From: CAITWD01 sp963842065
GTDB taxonomy: Bacteria > Actinomycetota > Thermoleophilia > Miltoncostaeales > Miltoncostaeaceae
Direction of reading: 5' to 3'
NCBI GenBank assembly: GCA_963842065.1
Contig: CAWJEW010000002.1
Location: 310,001 to 374,000, forward strand
DNA length: 64,000 nt
The position numbers and the translations under genes were made by a program. This document shows, in pieces, positions 47,759 to 56,682 of this stretch; the stretch's first letter is position 1; the number at the start of each line of letters is the position of its first letter. The notes under the pieces were generated by a model. The model saw only the letters and a list, made by a program, of their open reading frames with translations, was not told where the DNA came from and searched no databases.

Positions 47759-48808
47759 TTAGCGCGTAGCGGCGGGCTCGGCCGCGGACGGGATCCCGAG
47801 GTGCTCGGCGAGCGATGCCAACTGGGCGGTGCAGCATTCACCGAGCACCGGATCCACCCGGCCATTGGCGGCGTCGAGAACGACCGCGCGCGCCCCGCGC
47901 CGGTCGTCGACCACCGCAAGGCAGATCGGCCACGCGATCGCGGTGGTCTCGTCGACGCTGACGTGTGTGGCCTGCGGGAGCAACAGCATCCGGCACGCGT
48001 CCTCATGGCGCGCGCGGGCGGTGGCCTGGACCAGCGTCTCGCCCCGCCCGATCATCCGGACCAACCCTGCACTCACGGCGTCGGCGGTCAGGCTGGCGGG
48101 CAACGTCGGGGCGGCGTCGACGATGTCGGTTGCCATGGCGGCCGGGCCGGTGCTCGTCCAGCACGCCGCACCGGTCAGCGAGTCGTAGACCGTGAACGCC
48201 GCCCGCATGCGCAGCCGTTGGCGCAGGCCGGTCCGCTCACCACAAGCGAATCGGACCTCATACAGCGTGAGCCAGGCGTCACCGAGCCAGCGGATCTGCC
48301 CGCGGCTCATGCCCAGTGGGCCGCGCGCCTCGGCCCGCAGCGTCCGCTCGGCGCGTGTGCGCTCGACGCGCCGCGGGACACCGCGGCGCGTCGCCGTCGG
48401 CGCGGGACCGAGGGCGGCGAGCGCGGCCAGACCCAGGCGCGCCTCGAGCTCCACCCGCTCCCAGAGCGTGACGCCCGACTGCGCGGCGGTCGAACGGGCA
48501 GCCGGCGTCGCCCCGCTCGGGCACGCGACCACCATCTGGCCCAGCCCGAGGTCCTCGCCCACGAGGCGGGCGCGGGCGACAACGGCGGCGTCGATCGGCT
48601 GGGCCCAGTTCTTGCATTCGACCCCGACGCGGGTCTCGAGCAGGTCCTCCCGACGCGACGCGAGCACGTCGACCTCATGTCGTGCGCCGGACCGCCCGAC
48701 CAAGACGACGTTGGTCTGGGTGCGGTAGCCGTGCGCGCGAAACAGCGCATCGATCACGTGCTCGAACATCCGTCCACGCTCGTGCGGCCGTAGTGGCGAG
48801 TTGCTCAT
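47759..48808 (-). CDS. Mrr-like PD-(D/E)xK nuclease with a long unknown C-terminal part
   Basis: From ATG 48808 the 349-residue protein has a restriction-endonuclease-type core in residues about 12-110: MFEHVIDALFRAHGYRTQTN, then the catalytic block HEVDVLASRR...TRVGVECKNWAQ (D...E-x-K). The remaining ~235 residues include a basic region (TRRGVPRRVERTRAER) and a beta-rich part I do not recognise (LTLYEVRFACGERTGLRQRL). There is no methyltransferase nearby, so it is not an obvious restriction pair; it could be a type IV-like or a DNA repair nuclease. Confidence 0.75.
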   Translation of the reverse strand: MSNSPLRPHERGRMFEHVIDALFRAHGYRTQTNVVLVGRSGARHEVDVLASRREDLLETRVGVECKNWAQPIDAAVVARARLVGEDLGLGQMVVACPSGATPAARSTAAQSGVTLWERVELEARLGLAALAALGPAPTATRRGVPRRVERTRAERTLRAEARGPLGMSRGQIRWLGDAWLTLYEVRFACGERTGLRQRLRMRAAFTVYDSLTGAACWTSTGPAAMATDIVDAAPTLPASLTADAVSAGLVRMIGRGETLVQATARARHEDACRMLLLPQATHVSVDETTAIAWPICLAVVDDRRGARAVVLDAANGRVDPVLGECCTAQLASLAEHLGIPSAAEPAATR

Positions 48809-48815
48809 CCCGGCG

Positions 48816-48821
48816 ACGGTA
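48816..48821 (-). promoter_or_regulatory. Candidate -10 of the Mrr-like gene
   Basis: TACCGT on the minus strand, 7 bases before ATG 48808, no ribosome site. It supports the choice of this ATG over the upstream one at 48841. Confidence 0.42.
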
Positions 48822-48931
48822 GCGCGGCACGCGGACTGCACCGCCCTCCGCGCCGGGGTCGTCAGCAGCGGGTGCGATCGCCATGATTACTTATCGTGGT
48901 GATGCATGACTCATAGCCGGTGGGGTACCGC

Positions 48932-50102
48932 ATGACGTTCGCCGACCTCGCGGTGATCGTCGCGTGCGGCCTGGCCGGGCCGCTGCTGGCCGGGCTGCCA
49001 CGCTTCGCACCCCCCGTCGTCGTCGGCGAAATCGCCGCCGGGGTCGTGCTGGGCCGTACCGGTTTCGGCGTCATCGACACGGCAAATCCGACGCTTGCCT
49101 TTTTGTCCGAAGTCGGCTTCGCGCTCCTGATGTTCGCGGTCGGTACCGCCCTGCCCCTGCGGAACCCGGCGCTGCGCAACTCGTTCGGCAAGGGCGTGAG
49201 GGTGCTGGTGATCTCGGCGGTGTTTGCGGCTGATCGTTGGCTTCGGCCTGGCGCAGATCACCAACCTGCACCACCCCATGATGATCGCGATCCTCGCCGT
49301 GACGTCCTCGGCGGCGCTGGTGATGCCGGCGCTCGAGGAGGCCGGGCTGACCACGCGGGAGGTCGGCTTGGTGACCGCCGCCTGGGTGACGCTCGCGGAC
49401 ATCGGCAGCGTCCTCGCCCTGCCGTTCGTTGTCGTGCACGGGTCCGCGCGCGACGTGGTCATCGGCGGGCTGGCCGTGTTCGTGGCCACCGTGGCGATCT
49501 GGGCGCTGCTGAGGGAGGCCCGGAGTCAGGAATGGTACCGGCGGTACCGCAAGCTCTCGCGCAAGCGCGGCTGGGGACTCGACCTGCGGATCTCGCTGCT
49601 GGCGCTGTTCATCCTGTCCTGGCTCGCGCTCAAGATCGGGACCAGCATCCTTGTGGCCGGGTTCTGCGCCGGCGCGGTCGTTGCGCTGGTGGGGGAGCCC
49701 AAGCGGCTTGCCTGGGAGATCCTCGGCATCGCGCAAGGATTCTTCGTGCCGCTGTTTTTCGTCGTGCTGGGGGCGCAGATCAGCCTCCGGGCGCTGGTGA
49801 CGAGCCCCGGGGACCTGTTTCTGGCGGTCGCGCTGTCGATAGCCATCGTCGTGGTGCACGTCGCGGCGGGTCTTGTGGCGCGCCTGCCGGTCGGGAGCGG
49901 CTTGGTCGCGACGGCGCAGATGGGCGTGCCGGCGGCCCTGGTGGCCGTCGGCCTCACGACGCGCATCCTCTCGCCCGGCCAATCTGCGGCAATTCTGGCG
50001 GCCACGCTCGTCTCGGTCGGGGTCATGGCGATCGGTGCGCGCCTGTTGGCCGAGGAAATCCCGCCCGCGGTGGTGCCCGAAGAGGCAGCCCCGACGGCAT
50101 AA
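48932..50102 (+). CDS. CPA2-family cation:proton antiporter, one apparent frameshift
   Basis: The first part (48932 to about 49225) has helices ADLAVIVACGLAGPLLAGL, PPVVVGEIAAGVVLGRTGFG and FLSEVGFALLMFAVGTALPL. One frame over it continues with LIVGFGLAQITNLHHPMMIA, TSSAALVMPALEEAGLTTRE and on to 50102 with the usual CPA2 helices (LALKIGTSILVAGFCAGAVV, LFFVVLGAQISLRALV). Adding one base near 49225-49230 (VFA|LIVGFG) restores a ~390-residue 12-helix exchanger for Na+ or K+. The KefC-type C-terminal RCK domain is absent. Confidence 0.82.
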
Positions 50103-50294
50103 TGCAGCCAGACGGTTCGGATCGATCCCGACCCGGTGGGGACGTGCCGCGGGCGCAGGAGCGCGCCGGCTGCGGATGTGCGCTGCGCGCAGGCGTGGGC
50201 ATCGTGAGCAAAAGGGGCTGATCTGCCGTTATCCAAAAGACCGGCGTCCGGCTGGGACTGGCAGCGCTGGCGCCTCGGTGCCATCGGGCTTGCG

Positions 50295-51065
50295 GTGGCC
50301 GCGGCGGCCGTCGTCGTCGTCGTGGTCGGACTCGTCCTCGGGGGCGCGTCGCAGACCGCCCGGGCGGCCGCCGCGGTGCGCCCTGCCAGCGTGCCCGTCG
50401 CGCCTGATCCGACGACGGTCCAGGTGCGTCGGCTGATCGCCGCCAACGCCGTACTGAGCGCCGGGTCGACCAAGGGGCGCCTGATCGCGCTGACGTTCGA
50501 CGACGGCCCGGGGCCCTACACCGCCGCTGTGGTCAACGAACTGCGCCGCCTCAAGGCGCCCGCCACGTTCTTCGAGATCGGCGAGCAGGTGTCGGCGTAC
50601 CGAACGCTGGTCGCCAACATGTCCCGCTGGGGCTTCGTCATCGGGGACCACACCTGGACCCATCCGCAGCTCACGCTGCTGTCCAACGCCCAAGTGATCA
50701 AGCAGATCGCCTTGACACAGAACCTGATCGCCAAGATCACGCGCACGCCGGTGCTGTTCATGCGGCCCCCGTATGGGGCGCAGAACGTGCGTATCCGTAC
50801 GCTGGCGGGTCGGCAGGGCATGGTCACGACCCTGTGGAGCATTGACACGACCGACTGGACCCGGCCAGGGGTGTCGGTGATCGTGGCGCGTGCCCTGGCC
50901 GCGCGTGCGGGCGAGATCATCCTGATGCACGACGGCGGCGGGATCCGCAGTCAGACGGTTGCCGCCATCCCGACGATCGTCCGTCTGCTGCGGGCCCGCG
51001 GGTTCCGCCTGGTGACGCTGCCGCAGCTCCTGGCCCTCGCCCCACCGGTCCACCTGCACGCCTAG
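50295..51065 (+). CDS. Polysaccharide deacetylase (NodB domain), membrane-anchored
   Basis: GTG 50295 gives 256 residues, but the frame is open from 50208 and carries a basic, Trp-rich part (SKRPASGWDWQRWRLGAIGL) before the membrane helix, so the true start may be further upstream without a normal codon. The NodB motifs are complete: ALTFDDGPGPYT (1), GDHTWTHPQL (2, metal His), RPPYGAQN (3), SIDTTDWTRPG (4), IILMHDGGG (5). It should remove acetyl groups from peptidoglycan or another wall glycan. It fits the wall-modifying theme of this region. Confidence 0.88.
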   Translation: MAAAAVVVVVVGLVLGGASQTARAAAAVRPASVPVAPDPTTVQVRRLIAANAVLSAGSTKGRLIALTFDDGPGPYTAAVVNELRRLKAPATFFEIGEQVSAYRTLVANMSRWGFVIGDHTWTHPQLTLLSNAQVIKQIALTQNLIAKITRTPVLFMRPPYGAQNVRIRTLAGRQGMVTTLWSIDTTDWTRPGVSVIVARALAARAGEIILMHDGGGIRSQTVAAIPTIVRLLRARGFRLVTLPQLLALAPPVHLHA

Positions 51066-51165
51066 ACGGCGCCGATCGGGCCGCCGCGGGCACCACGTGG
51101 GGCTTGTTACGATCGATCGACGGCGCGCGCAACCGCGCGCCCGACGCGCCCCGAAGGAGGACCGC

Positions 51166-51613
51166 ATGGCCGATCTGATGACCGAGACTCCCGTCGACCC
51201 CGCCGGAGGCTGGGTCGCGGACCACGTTCGCCTCTACGCCCAGTCCAGCGGCACGCAAGGGCACCTGTGGCGGGAGGGTGTCCCGACGCTGCTGCTGACC
51301 ACGCGCGGCAAGAAGACCGGCCAGGCGCGCCGGACCGCGCTGATCTACGCCAGAGGACGGCGACAACTACGTCGTGATGGCCTCCTACGGGGGTTCGCCG
51401 ACACACCCGGACTGGTACCTCAACCTTGTGGCCGACCCCGAGGTCGTGCTGCAGGTGGGCGCAACACGCTTCCGGGCACGGGCCGCGCGCGATACACCCG
51501 AGAACCGGCAGCACCTGTGGGGTCTGATGACGGCTATCTGGCCGGACTATGACGAGTACGCGACCAAGACCGCCCGCCAGATCCCGCTCGTCGTCCTTAC
51601 CCCGCACGACTGA
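51166..51613 (+). CDS. Deazaflavin (F420)-dependent nitroreductase-family protein, one apparent frameshift
   Basis: ATG 51166 with GGAGG upstream gives GWVADHVRLYAQSSGTQGHL, VPTLLLTTRGKKTGQARRTA and LIYA. After about 51351 the next frame reads EDGDNYVVMASYGGSPTHPD and WYLNLVADPEVVLQVGATRF. This is the Ddn/F420H(2)-dependent quinone reductase pattern. Removing one A in the AGAG at the seam joins the parts to a ~150-residue protein. Its presence suggests coenzyme F420 in this organism. Confidence 0.85.
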
Positions 51614-51653
51614 GGATCGACGCTGAGCCGGGGCGCGGCCTCGCCCCGGGGTG

Positions 51654-52127
51654 TCAGATCCGCCGCGGCCCGTACCTGCCGGACGGCGGACCCTCGTCGC
51701 GTCGCGCCAGCAGCCACAGCATGGCGCCGATCACCAGCAGCACGCCGAGACTGATCAGCACGATCAGCGTTCCCAAGAAGGCCCCGAGACCGCCGGACGG
51801 CAGGATCCAGACGCCGCTCGCCAGCGCGACGATCGCGGCCACGATCAGGGCGGCGACGGCGATCGCGAAGATCGCGGCGGCGATGACGGCGGCGACCCGG
51901 ACGAACCAGTTGGTGCGCTGACCGGCGGCCTGGAAGACCCCGAGGCGGTCGATCCGCCCGGGCACGACCGCATCCCCCGGGGGGGATTGCACCCGGGCGT
52001 GCTCCCGCCCCACCTGTGCGTCCCGGACCGTTGGCGCGGCGGAGCCCGCCCCGCAATTCGCGCAGGAGCCGTCCTCGGCGAGCGGTCGGCCGCAGACCAG
52101 ACACGACATCTGGTACGTGGGGGTCAC
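51654..52127 (-). CDS. Zinc-ribbon membrane protein
   Basis: A 157-residue protein. An N-terminal zinc ribbon (CLVCGRPLAEDGSCANCG) is followed by a polar linker and two membrane helices at about 75-140 (FVRVAAVIAAAIFAIAVAAL; FLGTLIVLISLGVLLVIGAM). It starts 3 bases after the AIM24 stop, so both are one operon. Function unknown. Confidence 0.75.
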   Translation of the reverse strand: MTPTYQMSCLVCGRPLAEDGSCANCGAGSAAPTVRDAQVGREHARVQSPPGDAVVPGRIDRLGVFQAAGQRTNWFVRVAAVIAAAIFAIAVAALIVAAIVALASGVWILPSGGLGAFLGTLIVLISLGVLLVIGAMLWLLARRDEGPPSGRYGPRRI

Positions 52128-52130
52128 GGC

Positions 52131-52895
52131 TCAGTTCCCGAAGACGCCGCCGATGATGCCGTCGACTAGGCCAGAGGAGCTTCCGCCACCGCTGTCGCCG
52201 CCGCTGTCGGGCAGGTATTCGGAGATCTCGGCGGCAAGCATGGCAATCGACATCGACTGCAGCCACACCTTGCCCGGGCCGGTCAGGTCGGCCAGAAAGA
52301 ACCCGTTGCCCCCGAAGAACTTGTTGGCAAGGCCGGGAATGGTGCCGACCGTGAACGTGACCGTCTCATCGAACGCGCCGACATGCCCGGGGTGGACCCG
52401 GATCGTCTGACCGGCGGGTAGGTCGTAGGTGAACATCTCACCCGACAGCTCCAGCCATGCCACGCCCTCGCCGGTCAGGTGCTGCAAGAAGAAGCCCATG
52501 CCGCCGAAAAAGCCGCCGGTGAGCTTCTTTTGCTGAAGGGCCACCGAGGCCTCAATGCCGTCGGTGCCGCACAGGAAGCCGGACCGGTGGACATAGTAGC
52601 CCCGCTCCCGGGTGACCTCGACGCTGATGATGTTGCCCGGGAGTTTGGAGGCGAAGACCACCGTGCCGGGCGCCGACTCTGCGGAGTAGCGCGTCAGAAA
52701 CAGGCCGCCGCCGCCCACCATCCGTTTGGCGGACTTCATGAAGCCGCGGCCGCTCGAGCCCATCTGGGTCGTCTGCGACAGCGCGACGGTCGGCGTCATC
52801 CATCCCAGATCACCGTGTGTGGAGACGACGGTCTCGCCCTGCTGGAGTACCGCCTCCAGCACCGGCAGCACGGTTCCCTTGACTTCAAAATCCAT
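52131..52895 (-). CDS. AIM24/TIGR00266-family protein
   Basis: A 254-residue protein with the duplicated beta-roll of the AIM24 family: GETVVSTHGDLGWMTPTVAL, GGGLFLTRYSAESAPGTVVF and the late pair GGMGFFLQHLTGEGVAWLEL and FGGNGFFLADLTGPGKVWLQ. A Ser/Gly-rich tail follows. A weak GAGGACC ribosome site precedes the ATG. The family role is poorly known (mitochondrial homologue AIM24 in yeast). It is coupled to the zinc-ribbon membrane protein, a plausible membrane partner. Confidence 0.87.
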   Translation of the reverse strand: MDFEVKGTVLPVLEAVLQQGETVVSTHGDLGWMTPTVALSQTTQMGSSGRGFMKSAKRMVGGGGLFLTRYSAESAPGTVVFASKLPGNIISVEVTRERGYYVHRSGFLCGTDGIEASVALQQKKLTGGFFGGMGFFLQHLTGEGVAWLELSGEMFTYDLPAGQTIRVHPGHVGAFDETVTFTVGTIPGLANKFFGGNGFFLADLTGPGKVWLQSMSIAMLAAEISEYLPDSGGDSGGGSSSGLVDGIIGGVFGN

Positions 52896-53055
52896 GTGGT
52901 CCTCGCTCTCTCAGGCTCGGGTACGTCGCGGTGGCGTCGATCGGGTCATCCGGGTCCCGGTGTCGGCCGTGGAGGCGACGTCGCATCAGCTACGGGTCCA
53001 TCGGCACCGAGTGCCGGGCCATTGACCTTCCTGCCGGAACGGCGCAGGCGGAGTG

Positions 53056-53478
53056 TCACGGGGGCGCCGTCTGCGCGATGCCGTTCACCGTCCAGCGGTA
53101 GCGGGGCGGGGATGCAAGCGACGCCCCGACAAAGCAGTCGCGCTCGGCCTTGGCCAGTAGCCGGGCGAGCGCGTCCGGCGCGGGGAGCGGCTCGATCGTG
53201 ACCTCAACCATCAGGTCGGTCGAGGTGACGGCGTGTCGCCCGTCGAAGGCGCGGCGCGTCACGTGCGCGTGCGCGGCGGCCCCGGCCGACACCCCCACCT
53301 CGGCCCGCGCCGCATGAAATTCGAGGCTGGCGACCGTGCACCGGACCAGCGCCGCCAGCAGCAGGTGTTCCGGCGTCCAGTCGGGGCTGGTGTCGAGGTC
53401 TGTGCCTCCCGGAATCGCCACATGCCCATCCGCGTCCATGGTGACTGCATACTCGAGTGGCTTGCTGCGGACCGCCAT
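53056..53478 (-). CDS. OsmC/Ohr-family hydroperoxide reductase
   Basis: A 140-residue OsmC protein: DTSPDWTPEHLLLAALVRCT (first active Cys, C47), LEFHAARAEVGVSAGAAAH and LLAKAERDCFVGASLASPPR (second Cys). Both cysteines needed for peroxide reduction are present. AGAAGGG precedes ATG 53478. It is divergent from dps; both act against oxidative stress, so shared control through the 186-bp gap is likely. Confidence 0.9.
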   Translation of the reverse strand: MAVRSKPLEYAVTMDADGHVAIPGGTDLDTSPDWTPEHLLLAALVRCTVASLEFHAARAEVGVSAGAAAHAHVTRRAFDGRHAVTSTDLMVEVTIEPLPAPDALARLLAKAERDCFVGASLASPPRYRWTVNGIAQTAPP

Positions 53479-53519
53479 GCGCACCCTTCTGATTCGTGGT
53501 CTGTGCCGCGATGGGATCG

Positions 53520-53536
53520 CCGACGCGTCGCGTCGG
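53520..53536. promoter_or_regulatory. Inverted repeat between osmC and dps
   Basis: CCGACGCG-T-CGCGTCGG is a perfect 8-bp dyad in the divergent gap. It may be a regulator site or a hairpin. No known consensus recognised. Confidence 0.35.
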
Positions 53537-53664
53537 ATACGAGTATGGCGGGCGTGTCCGCCGCTGTTGCCGTGCCGATACGCGATCGGGGCTGCTCGAA
53601 CGCCGCATCGGTGGAATGATGACCGGGGAGCCGCGGTGCGGCGACGGCATCGAAGGAGACCGGA

Positions 53665-54159
53665 ATGACCAACGCACAGGGATTTGCGATCGACATCGGG
53701 ATCGACGCGAAAGACCGCCAGGAGCTCGCCGCGGGTCTCGGGCATGTCCTGGCCGACACGTACACGCTCTACCTCAAGACCCAGAACTTCCACTGGAACG
53801 TAACCGGATCGATGTTCCGGACCCTGCACCTGATGTTCGAGGAGCAGTACACGGACCTGGCCATGGCCGTCGACCTGATCGCTGAGCGGATTCGGTCACT
53901 GGGCGCGTTTGCGCCGGCCTCGTTTTCCGCCTATGCCCGCCTCGGATCGGTCGAGGAGTCCGAGGGGGTGCCGCACGCCGACGAGATGATCGAGCAGCTG
54001 TTGGCCGGCCATGAGCAGGTCGCACGCACGGCCCGCGGGGTGTGCGCCACCGCCGACGCGGCCCACGATCAGTCGACGGCCGACCTGCTGACCCAGCGCC
54101 TGCAGGTGCACGAAAAGACGGCGTGGATGCTGCGCAGCATGATCGATTCGCCCGCCTGA
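53665..54159 (+). CDS. dps: Dps ferritin-like DNA-protection protein
   Basis: A 164-residue Dps: LADTYTLYLKTQNFHWNVTG (ferroxidase His, Asn/Trp), FRTLHLMFEEQYTDLAMAVD (second metal site) and AERIRSLGAFAPAS. AAGGAG precedes the ATG. It stores iron and protects DNA from peroxide. A strong hairpin follows it. Confidence 0.95.
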   Translation: MTNAQGFAIDIGIDAKDRQELAAGLGHVLADTYTLYLKTQNFHWNVTGSMFRTLHLMFEEQYTDLAMAVDLIAERIRSLGAFAPASFSAYARLGSVEESEGVPHADEMIEQLLAGHEQVARTARGVCATADAAHDQSTADLLTQRLQVHEKTAWMLRSMIDSPA

Positions 54160-54165
54160 GCCCGC

Positions 54166-54202
54166 CCGGCGCCGTCCTGGACCCCGCGCTGCGGGGCGCC
54201 GG
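54166..54202 (+). terminator. Compound terminator hairpin after dps
   Basis: Outer stem CCGGCGCC/GGCGCCGG with an inner stem CCCCGC-GCT-GCGGGG, 7 bases after the dps stop. No T tract. Confidence 0.6.
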
Positions 54203-54317
54203 TCGCAGCGGGGCGACGGCGTGGTGGCTGGAACGTAAGAACGGTCAGGAGGGACCTCATCCCCGACGGGCCGATCGCCGTGTGCCCTCGTGATACCCCG
54301 ACCATCCCGGAGGCCTG

Positions 54318-55824
54318 GTGCCGACCGAATTTGATCTCGTGGTCATCGGCGCCGGCATGGCCAGACTCGACGCGATGGACCGCGCCGTGGCCGCCGGCCG
54401 GACCGTCGCGGTCATCGCGCGGGACCGCGACGGGGGCACCGGTCCGATTCGGGGGGTATTCCCTCAGCGGCGCTCATTCGCAGCGCTGAGGTCGCGCACG
54501 AGGCCCGGCGGGCGGCTGCGTTCGGTATTCGCGTCGGTGGGGTCGAGGTGGACCTTGCGGCGGTGACGGAGCGGGTTCGCGGCATCATCGACACGGGCGC
54601 GACCGGGACGCGCCGGTGGGTGGAGTCGCTCGCGACGGTCGAGCTCATTGCCGGTGAGGCGCCGTTTGTCTCGCCCACCGAGGTGCGCGTGGGGGAGCGC
54701 TCCGCCCGCGCGCCACGGATCGTCATCGCCACTGGAGCCGCACCCAGCATGCCGCCCGCCGGGGCTCGATGCGACCGCGCACCTGAGCAGCGACGACGTC
54801 CTTCAGCTCACCGAGCTCCCCACGCGGCTGGTCGTCATCGCCGCCCGCCCGATCGCCCTGGAGCTTGGCCAGGCGCTTGCGCGGCTGGGCGCGCCGGTGA
54901 CGACGAGGAGGTCCAACCGCGCCTCCTGCCGAGCGAGGATCCGGAGATCGTCCACGCCCTGCGGGAGTTCCTTGCCGGCGAAGGGCTGGGGATCCGTACC
55001 GGGACGCGCATCGCGCGCACCGCGGCGCTCGGGTGTGGCGGCGTGCGGGTCGTCGTCACTGAGCGCGATGCCTCCCGCGCCATCGACGCGGACGCGCCGC
55101 TGGTGGCGACCGGGCGCGCGCCGATCGTCGCACCGCTCGATCTCGCCGCAGCGGGGCTCGAGGACGGAGCGCGCGGCATCCGCGTTGACGGGCGCCTCGA
55201 GACCTCGCACGCGGGGATCGACGCGCTCGGTGACGTCCCGGGAGGTCCGTGGGGCCAGTTCACGCGTGTCGCACGCCGTCTGGGGGTCGAGGTCGCGGAA
55301 CAGGTGCTCGGCCTCGGCCGGCACGACGTGCGGCCGGATATCGGACCCCACGCGGTGTTCACCGACCCCGAGCGTGCGAGCATCGGGGTGACCGAGCAGG
55401 CCGCGCACGAGGCCCGCCACACCGTGCGGGTCGGCTTCGTGGGGTTCGCGGGCGGCGCGGCGCGTACCTGGGGGAGGAGCGGGGCATGGCCAAAGTGGTC
55501 GTTGAGGTCGGCGCCGGCCGGATCCTCGGCGCGCACATCCTCGGCTACCACGCGGCGGAACCGATCCATCCGATCGTCGTCGCAATGACCGCCGGTGGCG
55601 GGATCGACGCGATGCGGCGCCGTCCGCACATCCATCCAACCCTGGGTGAGTTCGTCGCGTCGGCCGTCGAGGCGGCCCCGTCAAAGAGCGCGCGGGGGGA
55701 GGTCGTCGTGCGGGCCGGCGACGGTACGTTGCATCAACTCACGCCTGCCGGGCACGCTGGCGAGATCGAGTCCGAGCCACCCGCACGCCGACCCACCGGC
55801 CGTCGGTCGCCCGGTCGCGAGTGA
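54318..55824 (+). pseudogene. Pyridine nucleotide-disulfide oxidoreductase homologue without redox cysteines, multiply frameshifted
   Basis: The FAD domain starts EFDLVVIGAGMARLDAMDRA. The text then needs frame changes near 54460 (a run of six G; a seventh restores GGTGPIRGGIPSAALIRSAE), near 54765, near 54900 and near 55470. Later parts read RVVVTERDASRAIDADAPLV, VFTDPERASIGVTEQAAHEA and the C-terminal dimer motif IHPTLGEFVASAVEAAP. Members normally have GGTCxxxGCIPSK; here both Cys are Gly and the Lys is Ala, so no disulfide chemistry is possible even in the corrected protein. It is either decayed or a cysteine-free subfamily. Confidence 0.72.
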
Positions 55825-55848
55825 GGAGGCCAGCCCCAGGATCATCAC

Positions 55849-55865
55849 GAGCGCGTGACGCGCTC
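55849..55865 (+). terminator. Hairpin after the flavoprotein gene
   Basis: GAGCGCG-TGA-CGCGCTC, a perfect 7-bp stem 24 bases after the stop at 55824. Confidence 0.5.
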
Positions 55866-55921
55866 GGGTCGGCGGGGGTCAGGGCCGGCGGTAGGTCCCG
55901 GTTGACGCAGGTGGAGCCTGC

Positions 55922-55948
55922 GGCAGCCGGGATCCCATGGCGGCTGCC
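55922..55948 (-). terminator. Hairpin after the PEBP gene
   Basis: GGCAGCC and GGCTGCC pair across a 13-base loop, 3 bases beyond the PEBP stop on the minus strand. Terminator-like. Confidence 0.45.
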
Positions 55949-55951
55949 CTC

Positions 55952-56491
55952 CTAGTGGCTGTACACGGGCCGCAGGGTGGCGCGTGCGATGACGTGGAAC
56001 GCCGTGTTGAATCCGATCACCGCCGGCGTCGCGCTTGCGTCCGGGCCGAGCTTGTCGGTGTCGAGCGCGTGCACCGCGAACACGTACCGGTGCGGGCGGT
56101 CGCCCTGGGGCGGGGCCGCTCCTCCGAAGCCGACCGAGCCGTAGTCGTTGCGGACCTGAAAGGCGCCGGCCGGTAGTCCAGACCCGTCAGCTGCGCCTGC
56201 GCCGCGGGGCAGCTCGGTCACCGACGCGGGGATGTCGACCGCCAGCCAATGCCAGAAGCCGCTGCCGGTCGGGGCATCCGGGTCGTAGCAGGTCACCAGG
56301 TAGCCGCGGGTCTGCGGAGGGGCCCCCGACCAACGCAGGTGCGGCGAGGTGTTGCCACCGCCGAGGCTGTCGTGCACAAACGTCGATGCAAGCTGCTGCC
56401 CGTCGGCGACGTCGTCGCTCTCCAGCGTGAACGACGGAACCGGCGGGAGGATGTCGTACGGATCGGGGGCCATCGCGCGCTCAAGTGACAT
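55952..56491 (-). CDS. YbhB/YbcL-type PEBP-like protein
   Basis: A 179-residue phosphatidylethanolamine-binding-like protein: SPHLRWSGAPPQTRGYLVTC, YDPDAPTGSGFWHWLAVDIP (the DPDAP...HW core), GAFQVRNDYGSVGFGGAAPP and GDRPHRYVFAVHALDTDKLG. No signal peptide. AAGGAG lies 8 bases before ATG 56491; GTG 56494 is next to it. These bacterial proteins may modulate kinases or bind small ligands; the role is uncertain. Confidence 0.9.
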   Translation of the reverse strand: MSLERAMAPDPYDILPPVPSFTLESDDVADGQQLASTFVHDSLGGGNTSPHLRWSGAPPQTRGYLVTCYDPDAPTGSGFWHWLAVDIPASVTELPRGAGAADGSGLPAGAFQVRNDYGSVGFGGAAPPQGDRPHRYVFAVHALDTDKLGPDASATPAVIGFNTAFHVIARATLRPVYSH

Positions 56492-56682
56492 CACAACACT
56501 CCTTCACCAGATGATGGGAGGCCGTCACACGGCGGCCCGAGGCGATCTTTCCACAGCCCGGCATGCGGACGCTAGGCCTGTCAGCCGCGCGGGCCGCTGC
56601 CGAATCGGCGTGGCGGACGCGCGGGTCGGTCCGCGAGACCGGCCGTCGGCGGCGGTTGTAGGGTAATGGGTGACGCGGGAGG

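Noticed and set aside
47759..48808. Type II or III restriction-modification system
   Set aside because: No methyltransferase or helicase gene lies nearby; only the nuclease is present.
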